DNA from: Acidimicrobiaceae bacterium
Lineage (GTDB): Bacteria; Actinomycetota; Acidimicrobiia; Acidimicrobiales; RAAP-2
Length of the DNA: 64,000 nucleotides
Reading direction: 5' to 3'
Assembly: GCA_003162475.1 (NCBI GenBank)
Contig: PMOI01000022.1
Span: 55,936-119,935, forward strand
Shown: piece by piece, positions 43,087 to 52,194 of the stretch
Position numbering within the stretch: the stretch's first letter is position 1
Layout: each line of letters opens with the position of its first letter
Notes under the pieces: generated by a model
What the model saw: the letters and a program-made list of their open reading frames with translations, nothing else
Databases searched by the model: none
What the model was told of the DNA's origin: nothing
Translations under genes and position numbers: made by a program

Positions 43087-43676
43087 GTTTCCGCGCTCAA
43101 TTGGCCGAGTCGATAGTGGGCGCGACAGAGCACCTGGTAGTGCACGGCCCCTTCGCTCACGTCACCAGTCACGAACTGCGTACCCTCACGCGCGACCACA
43201 CCATTAACCACGCGCGCGTTACAGCGACCCTTCTTGCCACACCAGCACGACGACGTGAGCGGCAGCTCGTGCGCCCAGTCGGCGATCGCGAAGAGCCGCG
43301 CCGAGGAGGGAAAGACGTTCAAGAGAAAGTCCGCCGAGAGGCCAAAGGCGTGCACGTCGACGTCTCGATCGTCCACGAGCCGGGCCAACGAGTCGATCTG
43401 GGCGACGCTCGCGAACTGCGCTTCGTCGATGACCAGTATCTTCACGCCACGCTCAATGAGTTCTTCCACGTTTGGTTCGATATCAGCACCGGGCACGATC
43501 GCCTCAGCGGCGGCCTCGATCCCGATGCGGCTGGTGACCATTCCGTCGTCACTGCGATCACCAAAGGTCCACAGCGCGACGTCACTACGCCCCTCTCTCA
43601 GTTGCCAACAGAGTTGCAAGGCCAGAGTGGACTTGCCGGCGGCCATGGTTCCGTAGGTAAAGGTAAGTTCAGCCAT
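43065..43676 (-). CDS. tdk: Thymidine kinase
   Basis: A 203-residue type II thymidine kinase. Walker A is 'YGTMAAGKST', Walker B 'ILVIDEAQF', and the thymidine lasso/zinc site is formed by 'CWCGKKGRCNARV' and 'VLCRAHYR'. It phosphorylates salvaged thymidine to dTMP. The track starts 8 codons early; ATG 43676 begins the family sequence 'MAELTFTYG' and has GAAGAAGAG upstream. Confidence 0.93.
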   Translation of the reverse strand: MAELTFTYGTMAAGKSTLALQLCWQLREGRSDVALWTFGDRSDDGMVTSRIGIEAAAEAIVPGADIEPNVEELIERGVKILVIDEAQFASVAQIDSLARLVDDRDVDVHAFGLSADFLLNVFPSSARLFAIADWAHELPLTSSCWCGKKGRCNARVVNGVVAREGTQFVTGDVSEGAVHYQVLCRAHYRLGQLSAETPAALPV

Positions 43677-43758
43677 CTCTTCTTCTCTCGAACGCTCCAC
43701 GATACCGCTGGCGTCCGCACCACTCGCGACCTCACTTCACGCGATTGCGCGTCGTCAC

Positions 43759-43764
43759 TAGATT
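43759..43764 (+). promoter_or_regulatory. Leaderless -10 of trmO
   Basis: TAGATT, 6 nt before GTG 43771; no Shine-Dalgarno is present. Confidence 0.5.
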
Positions 43765-43770
43765 GGGCTC

Positions 43771-44229
43771 GTGGAACCCGTGATGCGCACCATTGCCTTC
43801 GTGCGCAACGAGCGACGCGAAATGAGCGATGACAACTGGGATGATTTCGTCTCCACCATCGAGTTAGCCGACGACGTTCCGAGTGCCGCGCTGCGCGGGC
43901 TCGACGAGTTCTCGCACGTCGAGATCGTGTTCTTCGCTTCCCTCGCGCAGAACGTGCCGCCGGGGCCTTGGCACCGCCATCCCCGGGGTAACACGGCGTG
44001 GCCCGACGTTGGAATCTTTGCTCAACGAAACAAGGACCGTCCGAACCGGCTGATGCTCTCGATCGTCGCCTTGGAACGAGTCGACAAGAGGTCCCTCGTC
44101 GTTCGTGGCCTCGACGCCATCAATGACACACAAGTCCTTGATATCAAACCGGTCTACTCCTGGAGCGGACCGCGCAGTGAACTGCGCGTCGCCAAGTGGA
44201 GTGAGGAACTCGGCGAGAACTACTTCTAG
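43771..44229 (+). CDS. trmO: tRNA (t6A37)-N6-methyltransferase TrmO family
   Basis: A 152-residue TrmO/UPF0066 beta-barrel SAM-dependent enzyme. Characteristic segments are 'LDEFSHVEIVFF', 'GIFAQRNKDRPNRLMLSIV' and 'VLDIKPVYSW'. It methylates t6A at position 37 of certain tRNAs. The start is GTG 43771 (leaderless) or ATG 43783. It is a single-gene unit, divergent from tdk. Confidence 0.87.
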   Translation: MEPVMRTIAFVRNERREMSDDNWDDFVSTIELADDVPSAALRGLDEFSHVEIVFFASLAQNVPPGPWHRHPRGNTAWPDVGIFAQRNKDRPNRLMLSIVALERVDKRSLVVRGLDAINDTQVLDIKPVYSWSGPRSELRVAKWSEELGENYF

Positions 44230-44428
44230 GGCGCCACGACCAACGCGTTGAGCACTGGAGCCAGTCTCCTCGACTCTCCCCTTTCCTGGCGTCCCCTGCT
44301 CAATCGATGGTCGCGGAACCGGCTCCGAGACGCCATATAGGTCGTCGGCACTGACAACTACGCCCTCGCGCTCTCGGGTTTCGACGGGCCTGCCCAGGAC
44401 CAATACTGTGCCCTCGCTCACTTGACCC

Positions 44429-44434
44429 TATAAT
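44429..44434 (+). promoter_or_regulatory. Leaderless -10 of pip
   Basis: Consensus TATAAT, 6 nt before ATG 44441; no Shine-Dalgarno is present. Confidence 0.6.
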
Positions 44435-44440
44435 GCCGCG

Positions 44441-45343
44441 ATGGCGAGCGACAACGTTCACGAGGGCACCATTTCGTTTGGTGAATGGTCAACGTGGTAT
44501 CGGGTAACCGGTGATTTGGATTCCGGGATGACGCCCCTCGTGGTCGTGCACGGCGGTCCGGGTTGCACGCACGACTATCTCCTCGCACTCGCCGACGTCG
44601 CCGAAAGTGGGCGCCCCGTCATTCATTACGACCAACTCGGCGGTGGGCGTTCAACGCATCTGCCCGATCGTGGTGGCGACTTCTGGACCGTTCAACTCTT
44701 CTTGGACGAGTTGGACAACCTGCTCGACTCGCTCGGTATCGCCGACGACTACCACCTCTTGGGTCAGTCCTGGGGTGGGATGCTCGGCGCCGAACACGCC
44801 ATTCGCCAGCCCGAAGGACTGCGTTCAGTCGTGCTCTCCAACTCGCCTGCTTCGATGGCGCTGTGGGCTAGTGAGGCCAAGGTTCTGCGTGGGCAGTTGC
44901 CGCCCGACGTCGAGGAAACCCTCGATCGCCACGAGGCCGACGGCACGACCAGCGACCCCGAGTACCTCACGGCGTCGCAGGTCTATTACGACGAGCACGT
45001 TTGTCGCGTCGTGCCGAATCCCCCAGAAGTCGTGCGCACGTTTGAGTTCCTCACCGCTGACCCCACCGTGTACCACACGATGAACGGGCCGAATGAGTTC
45101 TTCTGTATCGGGACCTTGAAGAACTGGAGTGTCGTCGAGCGCGTGCAACACATCGTGGCTCCGACCCTGTTGCTTTCGGGACGCTTCGACGAGGCGACGC
45201 CCGCGACGGTCCAACCGTTCTTCGACGCGATCCCCGACGTCCGTTGGGAGATCTTCGAGACGTCGAGCCATATGCCCTTTATCGAAGAACGCGCACGCTA
45301 CCTGTCAGTGGTCGAGGACTTCCTCGCCCAACACGACACGTAG
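44441..45343 (+). CDS. pip: Proline iminopeptidase-like alpha/beta hydrolase
   Basis: A 300-residue S33-family peptidase. The oxyanion motif '[13 protein letters not shown]', nucleophile 'GQSWGGMLG', Asp in 'GRFDEATP' and His in 'SSHMPFIEE' make a full triad, and '[10 protein letters not shown]' is also diagnostic. It removes N-terminal Pro or similar residues from peptides. It lies 37 bp upstream of the peptide transporter operon, so it may process the imported peptides. Confidence 0.88.
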   Translation: MASDNVHEGTISFGEWSTWYRVTGDLDSGMTPLVVVHGGPGCTHDYLLALADVAESGRPVIHYDQLGGGRSTHLPDRGGDFWTVQLFLDELDNLLDSLGIADDYHLLGQSWGGMLGAEHAIRQPEGLRSVVLSNSPASMALWASEAKVLRGQLPPDVEETLDRHEADGTTSDPEYLTASQVYYDEHVCRVVPNPPEVVRTFEFLTADPTVYHTMNGPNEFFCIGTLKNWSVVERVQHIVAPTLLLSGRFDEATPATVQPFFDAIPDVRWEIFETSSHMPFIEERARYLSVVEDFLAQHDT

Positions 45344-45380
45344 GCGAAGGGTCGTATCTAAAAAGAAAAAGGGGAGCATG

Positions 45381-47081
45381 ATGGCCAAGCAGTTAGTCCA
45401 GAAGGCGTTCGTAACGTTCGGGGCGCTCGCTCTGATGTCGAGCATGCTTATTGCGATGGGGCCGGTGACGCCCGCGGGCGCGGCCTTCACCTATCAAGCC
45501 AAACACGCGGGAGGCACCGTGCATCTGCTGGCCTCGACGGCGGGCGGCACGTTGGATCCCCAGGTCAACTACACCTTGCAGTACTGGCAGTTGTATCAAG
45601 CGACCTACGACGGCTTGGTGAGCTTCGAGAAGGTGAGTGGGCAGTCGTCCTTTAACGTCGTGCCCGACCTCGCGGTCGCGATGCCGACGGTCACCAACGC
45701 CGGCAAGACCTACACCTTCAAACTTCGTACCGGCATCAAGTTCTCGAACGGTAAGGCCGTGACCGTGAAGGACGTCCTCGCGAGCTTCCAGCGGATCTTC
45801 AAGGTCTCGAACCCCAACGCGGGTACCTGGTACAACGACATCGTCGGTGGTCCGGCCTGCGTGACCACGCCCGCGACGTGCACGTTGAAAGGCGGCGTGG
45901 TTGTTAACACGTCAACCAACTCGGTGGTCGTGAACCTCATCAAGTCCGACTCGGAGTTCCTCGACCAACTCGCGGTCCCGTTCGGCTCGATCTTGCCGGC
46001 CAGCACGCCCGGCAAGGACCAAGGTGACGTCCCGATTCCTGGCACTGGCGCGTACACGTTCTCCAAGTACAACGTCAACACGGGGTTGACCATGAAGCGC
46101 AACCCGTACTTCAAGGTCTGGTCTGCCGCGGCCCAACCCAAGGGTTACCCCGACACGATCGAAGAGACCTTCGGCGAGACCGTGGAGTCCGAGGTGACCT
46201 CGGTGGAGAACAACCAGGCCAACTGGATCTTTGACCCGCTGCCCACGGACCGCCTCCAGCAGATCTCGACGAAGTACGCCTCGCAGTTGCACGTGAACCC
46301 ACTCACCGCCGACTGGTACGTGCCGATGAACGTGAACCTCGCGCCGTTCAACAACGTGAAGGCCCGTCAGGCGCTCAACTACGCGATCAACAAGAACGAC
46401 GTCGTGAACCTCTACGGCGGCACGAAGCTGGGCCAACCGACCTGCACTATCTTGCCGCCGGGCTTTCCCGGCTACAAGAGCTTCTGCGCGTACAACAGCA
46501 CGAGTTCCTCGACCTACAAAGGACCCGACCTCGCGAAGGCCAAGGCCCTGGTGAAGGCCTCGGGCACCGCTGGTGACAAGGTCGGCATCGTCGTCACCAA
46601 CGACCCGGTGAACCTCGCGGTGGGTCAGTACATCCAGAGCGTGTTGAACTCGATCGGCTACAAGGCAACCGTCAAGCCCTTGTCCGCCAACATCCAGTTC
46701 ACCTACATCCAGAACACCAAGAACAAGGTGCAGATCAGCGTGAGTCAGTGGTACCAGGACTACCCCGCGGCCTCGGACTTCTTGAACGTGCTGCTCAGTT
46801 GTTCGAACTTCCACCCCGCTTCGGATAACAGCATCAACATCTCGGGCTACTGCAACAAGACGATCAGCGCCAAGATGCAAGCGGCGGAGGCCCTCGAGTT
46901 GACCAACCCCGCGCAGGCCAACACGATGTGGGGTGCCATTGACCAGCAGATCATGACCACGGACGCGCCGTGGGTACCGCTGTTCAACCCCAAGTTGACT
47001 GACTTCGTCTCGAAGGGCACCGGTAACTACCAGTTCTCGAAGCAGTTCTACATGTACGTGGACCAACTTTGGGTGAAGTAG
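45381..47081 (+). CDS. Peptide ABC transporter substrate-binding protein (DppA/OppA type, SBP family 5)
   Basis: A 566-residue extracytoplasmic binding protein. A signal peptide with hydrophobic 'FGALALMSSMLIAMGPV' ends near 'PAGAAF'; no lipobox is seen. The family block 'LAVAMPTVTNAGKTYTFKLR' near residue 75 and 'GIKFSNGKAVTVKDVLASFQ' are diagnostic. The track start 45129 lies in pip; ATG 45381 (or 45378) follows GGGGAG. It is the first gene of a five-gene transporter operon; the peptide or other ligand is unknown. Confidence 0.93.
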   Translation: MAKQLVQKAFVTFGALALMSSMLIAMGPVTPAGAAFTYQAKHAGGTVHLLASTAGGTLDPQVNYTLQYWQLYQATYDGLVSFEKVSGQSSFNVVPDLAVAMPTVTNAGKTYTFKLRTGIKFSNGKAVTVKDVLASFQRIFKVSNPNAGTWYNDIVGGPACVTTPATCTLKGGVVVNTSTNSVVVNLIKSDSEFLDQLAVPFGSILPASTPGKDQGDVPIPGTGAYTFSKYNVNTGLTMKRNPYFKVWSAAAQPKGYPDTIEETFGETVESEVTSVENNQANWIFDPLPTDRLQQISTKYASQLHVNPLTADWYVPMNVNLAPFNNVKARQALNYAINKNDVVNLYGGTKLGQPTCTILPPGFPGYKSFCAYNSTSSSTYKGPDLAKAKALVKASGTAGDKVGIVVTNDPVNLAVGQYIQSVLNSIGYKATVKPLSANIQFTYIQNTKNKVQISVSQWYQDYPAASDFLNVLLSCSNFHPASDNSINISGYCNKTISAKMQAAEALELTNPAQANTMWGAIDQQIMTTDAPWVPLFNPKLTDFVSKGTGNYQFSKQFYMYVDQLWVK

Positions 47082-48127
47082 TAGGCACCAACGAACACAG
47101 CGTCATTGACCTCACCGAAAACGGAGTGACTTCCGCCAGGGGACCCGAAAGCCCCTGGCGGTCGTCGTTACGTCAACTTCGACGCAACAAGGCGGCGATG
47201 GCCGCGTTCGGTCTCCTCGTCGTCGTCGTGACCGCCTGCTTGTTGGCACCGGTCTACGCCCACCACATTGCTCACGAGAACCCCTTCACCTCGAACCTGA
47301 ACGGCACCATTCGACTGGGTAACAAGACGGTCAACGTCCTGCAGGCCAACACCCAAGGCCTCGGGCTGGGCGTCACACCGATTGGCCCCACGTGGCATTT
47401 CTCCACGTACTTCCTCGGCGCCGACTCCCAGGGCCGCGACGTCTTCGCTCGCTTGCTCTACGGCGGACGCACCAGTCTGTTCATCGGCTTCATCTCGGCC
47501 GTGATCTGTTGCGTCATCGCGTCCGTGCTCGGGTTGGCTTCGGGCTACTTCGGAGGGGCCGTCGACTGGCTGATCTCACGAATCTTCGACATCGTCTGGG
47601 CCTTTCCGATCTACCTGCTCGCCATCTCCTTGTCGGTCGTACTCCTCACGAGTGGACTGAACATTGCCTTCATCCACATCCAGGCCGGTTCACTCGTGCT
47701 GCCGATCCTCATCATCGCCGCCGTCTTCGTGCCCTACGTCGGACGGCCGATTCGCGGCCTCGTCATGTCGCTGAAGGAGCGAGAGTTCATCCAAGCCGCC
47801 ATTGGGGCGGGTGCCTCGGACTTTCACATCTTGCGAAAAGAGATCCTGCCCAACGTCATGCCGAGCATCATCGTGTTTTTTCCACTCATGGTGGCCTTCA
47901 ACATGCTCACGGAGTCGGCGCTGTCGTTCCTCTCCATTGGTGTCCAACCCCCCGCCGCCAGTTGGGGCACCATCATCAACGACGGACTCGATCTTCTCTA
48001 CACGCGTCCCTGGGTCGCGATGGCGCCGGGGATCATGATCGTCATCACCGCCGGCGCGCTCAACGTCCTCGGCGACGGATTCCGCGACGCGTTTGACCCC
48101 AAGGCCAAACTGCGTGGATCGATCTAG
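47069..48127 (+). CDS. Peptide ABC transporter permease (DppC/OppC type)
   Basis: A 352-residue permease with a long cytosolic N-terminus, then 'RRNKAAMAAFGLLVVVVTAC', the diagnostic 'LGADSQGRDVFARLLYGGRT' and the EAA loop 'IQAAIGAGASDFHILRKEIL'. The TTG start overlaps the binding-protein gene by 13 bp and has no good ribosome-binding site, so the true start is uncertain. It precedes the DppB-type gene, the reverse of the usual order. Confidence 0.9.
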   Translation: MGEVVGTNEHSVIDLTENGVTSARGPESPWRSSLRQLRRNKAAMAAFGLLVVVVTACLLAPVYAHHIAHENPFTSNLNGTIRLGNKTVNVLQANTQGLGLGVTPIGPTWHFSTYFLGADSQGRDVFARLLYGGRTSLFIGFISAVICCVIASVLGLASGYFGGAVDWLISRIFDIVWAFPIYLLAISLSVVLLTSGLNIAFIHIQAGSLVLPILIIAAVFVPYVGRPIRGLVMSLKEREFIQAAIGAGASDFHILRKEILPNVMPSIIVFFPLMVAFNMLTESALSFLSIGVQPPAASWGTIINDGLDLLYTRPWVAMAPGIMIVITAGALNVLGDGFRDAFDPKAKLRGSI

Positions 48128-49096
48128 ATGATCTACTTCATAGTTCGCCGATTCGCGTCGGCAGTTCTGGTGCTCTTCGCCATCAGTGTGTCGGTCTTTC
48201 TCATCTTCTTCGCTACGCCCGGCGTCGATCCGGCAGCGCGCATCGCTGGACGCAGTGCGTCGGCGCAGGTCCTCGCCCACGTGGCCCGCGAGTTCGGTCT
48301 CAATCGACCGCTGCCCATTCGTTACTGGTTGATGATGGAGCACCTCTTCATCAAGCAAGACCTCACCTCCTACGTGAACATCGGCGTGCGCGTGGTGCCC
48401 CAGATCACCCAGGCCGCGCCGATCACGCTCTCACTCGTCATCGGCGCCGCGGTGATCTGGATGATCGTGGGTGTCCTGGGCGGAGTCGTCGCCGCGGCCA
48501 ACCAGGGCAAGTTCATCGACCCGTTCATCATGTTCATCGGGATTGCGGCGGTGTCCGTACCGGCGTACTGGCTCGGCGAGGTGATGAACCTCTTGACCCA
48601 GAGTAAGTTCCACTCGTCGATCTTCGCCTGGGTGCCCCCCCCGGGCTACGTCTCGTTCACGACCAGTCCTTCGGAGTGGTTCCTCCATCTTCTCTTCCCC
48701 TGGCTCACGTTGGCCGCGCTCTACGCCGGGATCTACGCGCGGGTGCTGCGCGCCGAACTCGTGAACGCGCTCAACGAGGACTACGTGCGCACGGCGCGCG
48801 CGAAGGGACTCTCGGAGCGGCGCATCTTGTTCCGCCACGCGCTGCGCTGTTCATTGATCTCGATCGTCTCACTGTTCGGCTTGGACTTCGGCGCGCTCAT
48901 TGGCGGCGCGGCACTCCTCACCGAAGTTGTCTTCGGGCTCCCCGGCGTCGGCATGCTGACCTACACCTCGCTTCAGAACTTGGACCTACCGGTGATCATG
49001 GGTTGCGTGATGTACGGCGCCTTCTTCGTCGTGCTGGCCAACGCGGTCGTGGACGTCCTCTACGCCTACCTGGATCCGAGAGTGCGTCTTGCCTGA
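48128..49096 (+). CDS. Peptide ABC transporter permease (DppB/OppB type)
   Basis: A 322-residue permease starting 'FIVRRFASAVLVLFAISVSV', with 'ARVLRAELVNALNEDYVRTA' and 'ARAKGLSERRILFRHALR' as docking loop and the C-terminal 'LTEVVFGLPGVGMLTY'. ATG follows the upstream stop directly. It overlaps the next gene by 8 bp. Confidence 0.94.
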   Translation: MIYFIVRRFASAVLVLFAISVSVFLIFFATPGVDPAARIAGRSASAQVLAHVAREFGLNRPLPIRYWLMMEHLFIKQDLTSYVNIGVRVVPQITQAAPITLSLVIGAAVIWMIVGVLGGVVAAANQGKFIDPFIMFIGIAAVSVPAYWLGEVMNLLTQSKFHSSIFAWVPPPGYVSFTTSPSEWFLHLLFPWLTLAALYAGIYARVLRAELVNALNEDYVRTARAKGLSERRILFRHALRCSLISIVSLFGLDFGALIGGAALLTEVVFGLPGVGMLTYTSLQNLDLPVIMGCVMYGAFFVVLANAVVDVLYAYLDPRVRLA

Positions 49097-50093
49097 AGCG
49101 CCCCTCCTCCAAGTGCGCGACCTGACGGTCTCCTTCGCCACGCGCCAGGGCGCGCTACGCGCCGTGGACGGACTCTCCTTCGACGTCGGTCAAAAAGAGA
49201 TCGTCGGCATCGTCGGCGAGTCGGGATCGGGCAAGAGCGTGGCCATCTACTCGATGCTCGGCCTCGTTCGAGAGAAGAACGCGACCATCACCGGCAGCGT
49301 GCTCTTCGAGGGCCGCGAGATCCTCGGACTGAGCGACAAAGAGCTGCAGCCGATCCGCGGCGGCTCGATCGGCATGATCTTCCAAGACCCCATGACCGCG
49401 CTGACGCCGGTGTACACGGTTGGTTGGCAACTCGTCGAGCAGATTCGCCAACACCTGCACCTACCCAAGGCCGCCGCGCGCCAGCGCGCGATCGAACTAC
49501 TCGGCCAGGTCGGCATCCCCGACCCCAAGTCCCGCGTAGACCGCTACCCCCACGAGTTCTCGGGCGGCATGCGTCAACGCGTCGTCATCGCGATGGCCCT
49601 GTCGTGCAACCCGCGGCTCTTGATCGCCGACGAACCAACGACGGCGCTCGACGTCACCACCCAGGCCCAGATCCTCGACTTGATGTTGAAACTCCAAGAC
49701 ACCTACGACTCCTCCATCGTCATCATCACCCACGACATGGGCGTGATCGCCGAGATGGCCCACCGCGTCGTCGTCATGTACGCCGGGCGGCCCGTGGAGA
49801 TCGCCCGCGAACTCGACCTGGTGCGTCATCCGCGCCACCCCTACACGTGGGGACTACTCGACGCCGTGCCGCGCCTCGACGCGAAGCACGACCGACTGCG
49901 CACCATCCGCGGCAACGCGGTCTCGCCGTTGAACTTGCCACCGGGTTGCGCGTTCGCGCCACGTTGCGACTACGTGATGGATCAGTGCGCGCAGCGCCCT
50001 CCACTTCAAGGTGACGCGGACCACGTCGACGCCTGCTGGTTGAGTGACGCCCAGCGCGTGACGATTCGCCAACGCGTGGAGCAGCCCTCGTGA
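49089..50093 (+). CDS. Peptide ABC transporter ATPase (DppD/OppD type)
   Basis: A 334-residue ATPase: Walker A 'GESGSGKSV', Q-loop '[16 protein letters not shown]', signature '[16 protein letters not shown]', Walker B '[13 protein letters not shown]', H-loop '[12 protein letters not shown]'. The C-terminal OppD/F motif has '[17 protein letters not shown]', whose four Cys can hold an Fe-S cluster in this family. The start is TTG within the upstream gene; the stop overlaps the next GTG as GTGA. Confidence 0.94.
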   Translation: MPEAPLLQVRDLTVSFATRQGALRAVDGLSFDVGQKEIVGIVGESGSGKSVAIYSMLGLVREKNATITGSVLFEGREILGLSDKELQPIRGGSIGMIFQDPMTALTPVYTVGWQLVEQIRQHLHLPKAAARQRAIELLGQVGIPDPKSRVDRYPHEFSGGMRQRVVIAMALSCNPRLLIADEPTTALDVTTQAQILDLMLKLQDTYDSSIVIITHDMGVIAEMAHRVVVMYAGRPVEIARELDLVRHPRHPYTWGLLDAVPRLDAKHDRLRTIRGNAVSPLNLPPGCAFAPRCDYVMDQCAQRPPLQGDADHVDACWLSDAQRVTIRQRVEQPS

Positions 50094-51100
50094 GCGACGA
50101 CGTCGTCCTCCAGGCCACCGACGTGGTGAAGACGTTCTCCTCGCGGGGCAAGAAACTAGGCACGCGCGTGGTCTCGCGCGCCGTCAACGGTGTCTCACTC
50201 GAGGTACGTCGCGGCGAGACCCTGGGCATCGTCGGCGAATCGGGCTGTGGGAAATCGACGTTGGCGCGCTGTCTCGTGCAGCTCTCGCCCGTGACGTCGG
50301 GCACTGTCGCCTTCGAGGGCACCACCCTCACGGGACTTTCTCGCCGGCGACTTCGACCGTTTCGACGTCAGTTCCAGTTGGTATTCCAAGACCCCTACGC
50401 GTCGCTCAATCCGCGCCGCACGGTGGGTGACATCGTCGCCGAGCCGATGCGTATCAACCATCTCGGCTCGACGAGCGCGATCGACGCTCGGGTTCGCGAG
50501 CTCTTCTCCACCGTTGGTCTCGACGCGGCCGCGGTCAATCGCTACCCCCACGAGTTCTCGGGCGGCCAACGCCAGCGCATCGGCATCGCGCGCTCACTCT
50601 CGCTCAATCCCACGTTGGTCATCGCCGACGAACCGGTGAGCGCCCTCGACGTCTCGATCCAAGCCCAGGTGCTCAACCTCATGGCCGACCTGCAACAAGA
50701 GTTCAACCTCACCTACGTCTTCATCGCCCACGATCTCGGCGTCGTGCGACACGTCTCGGACCGGGTGGGCGTGATGTACCTCGGCGAGTTCGTCGAGTTC
50801 GGCGACGTCGGGTCGATCTACGAGACCCCACTGCACCCCTACACCGAGGCGCTGCTATCCGTCGTGCCGGAACTGAACGACACCGACGCGCCGCGTCGTG
50901 AGCGCATCATCATCACGGGCGACGTGCCCGACCCCGCGGACCGACCGAGTGGCTGTCCCTTCCATCCGCGATGTCCCGTGGCGACCGATCTCTGTCGAGT
51001 GGAAAAACCGGCGTTGTTGACCATCGTCCCCGGTCGACAGGTGGCCTGTCACTACCCACGCAATCTCGACGCGGTCAAAGCGACGAGCACCACCTCGTGA
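50090..51100 (+). CDS. Peptide ABC transporter ATPase (DppF/OppF type)
   Basis: A 336-residue ATPase: Walker A 'GESGCGKST', 'LVFQDPYASLNPRRTV', signature 'FSGGQRQRIGIARSLS', Walker B 'LVIADEPVSALDV', 'IAHDLGVVRHVSD', C-terminal 'PSGCPFHPRCPVATDLC'. It is the last gene of the operon and forms the heterodimeric motor with the preceding ATPase. Confidence 0.94.
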   Translation: MSDDVVLQATDVVKTFSSRGKKLGTRVVSRAVNGVSLEVRRGETLGIVGESGCGKSTLARCLVQLSPVTSGTVAFEGTTLTGLSRRRLRPFRRQFQLVFQDPYASLNPRRTVGDIVAEPMRINHLGSTSAIDARVRELFSTVGLDAAAVNRYPHEFSGGQRQRIGIARSLSLNPTLVIADEPVSALDVSIQAQVLNLMADLQQEFNLTYVFIAHDLGVVRHVSDRVGVMYLGEFVEFGDVGSIYETPLHPYTEALLSVVPELNDTDAPRRERIIITGDVPDPADRPSGCPFHPRCPVATDLCRVEKPALLTIVPGRQVACHYPRNLDAVKATSTTS

Positions 51101-51109
51101 GATCGCGCG

Positions 51110-51123
51110 GGCGCGAACGCGCC
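51110..51123. terminator. GC hairpin between convergent genes
   Basis: GGCGCG-aa-CGCGCC between the dppF-like stop and the PfkB kinase stop. The loop is very short and there is no T-run, so confidence is low. Confidence 0.3.
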
Positions 51124-51130
51124 GACGGGT

Positions 51131-52066
51131 TCACTCGTCGAACTGGGCAGTCCAACGCTCGACCTCGTCTCGTCGCGGGCCGGTTGCTGGACCGAAACGG
51201 CTGATCGCCATCGCGGCGGCGGCGTTGGCCCATCTCGCCGCGGCGAGGGGTTCATGACCACTGGCGAGCTCGGCCACGAAGACGCCGTTGTGCACGTCGC
51301 CGGCACCGTTGGTGTCGACGACCGTGGTCGCGAATCCCGGAACGACCACCGCGTCGCGGTGATTGAGGGCCACGACGCAGCCCTTCGCGCCACTTCGCAC
51401 GAGTACGTCGAGGGTGTCGTTGCGCGCCGCCAGCGACGACGCCGCTTCAGCCACGTCATCACGGCCGGTCAGCATCATGGCCTCGGACGCGTTGCAAAGG
51501 AGCCAGTTCGCACGCTCGACCATCGCGTCAACGTTCGACGGAGGAATATCAACCATTCGCGTCGCGGGGTCAAAGACCACCGTCACGTCCAAAGCGAGGC
51601 GAGCAACCCACGCCAGTACCAACGCGGCGAGTTCGGGGTACATGACGTTGTACCCGGACACCAAGACGTAGTCGCCCGCTCGAACGTCGAGCGCGTCGAG
51701 ATCACTGGCGCGAAGCGTGGCCTCAGCGCCGCGCGAGGTGACGAACGAGCGCTCGCCGTCGGGCTCGAGGAGCACCACGCATATTCCCGTGTCGAGGTCT
51801 TCATTTCGGGCAATGGGCGCCGCAATGTGCTCGTGTTCGAGGGTCGTGGCGGCGAGCGCGGAGAAGGGACCCGCGCCCAGGCGGCCCGCGTAGACGACGG
51901 ACATGTGGTGTCGAGCAGCGGCACTCATGGCGTTAAAGCCCCCACCGGTCGTGACGAGATTCTCACTCGCGAGCACGTCACCCGCACGTTGCGGCAGCGC
52001 CGAGATCTTCAACACCACGTCAATCAACACGGTGTCGAGACAAAAGAGTCGCGGCGCGTCGCTCAT
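51131..52066 (-). CDS. PfkB family sugar/nucleoside kinase
   Basis: A 311-residue ribokinase-fold kinase with 'TTGGGFNAMSAAARH' (substrate GG motif) and the catalytic block 'VVDTNGAGDVHNGVFVAEL'. The sequence does not tell the substrate. It is divergent from an NCS1 nucleobase permease, so a nucleoside or pseudouridine kinase role is possible. TAGGGT lies 8 nt before ATG 52066, consistent with leaderless transcription. Confidence 0.87.
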   Translation of the reverse strand: MSDAPRLFCLDTVLIDVVLKISALPQRAGDVLASENLVTTGGGFNAMSAAARHHMSVVYAGRLGAGPFSALAATTLEHEHIAAPIARNEDLDTGICVVLLEPDGERSFVTSRGAEATLRASDLDALDVRAGDYVLVSGYNVMYPELAALVLAWVARLALDVTVVFDPATRMVDIPPSNVDAMVERANWLLCNASEAMMLTGRDDVAEAASSLAARNDTLDVLVRSGAKGCVVALNHRDAVVVPGFATTVVDTNGAGDVHNGVFVAELASGHEPLAAARWANAAAAMAISRFGPATGPRRDEVERWTAQFDE

Positions 52067-52194
52067 AGACCAACACCCTAGTGAGCAGGTCGTGAAACTT
52101 CTAACGAACGAACGAGCGTGGAGCCGTCGTGCAAACGCTGATCACTGCGTACAATCGATGCCAGCGAAGCACGAGGCTGTCGCGAGGAGGCACC

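Noticed and set aside
45129-45377. N-terminal extension of the peptide-binding protein in the track
   Set aside because: It overlaps the end of pip; a signal peptide and GGGGAG site mark the start at 45378/45381.
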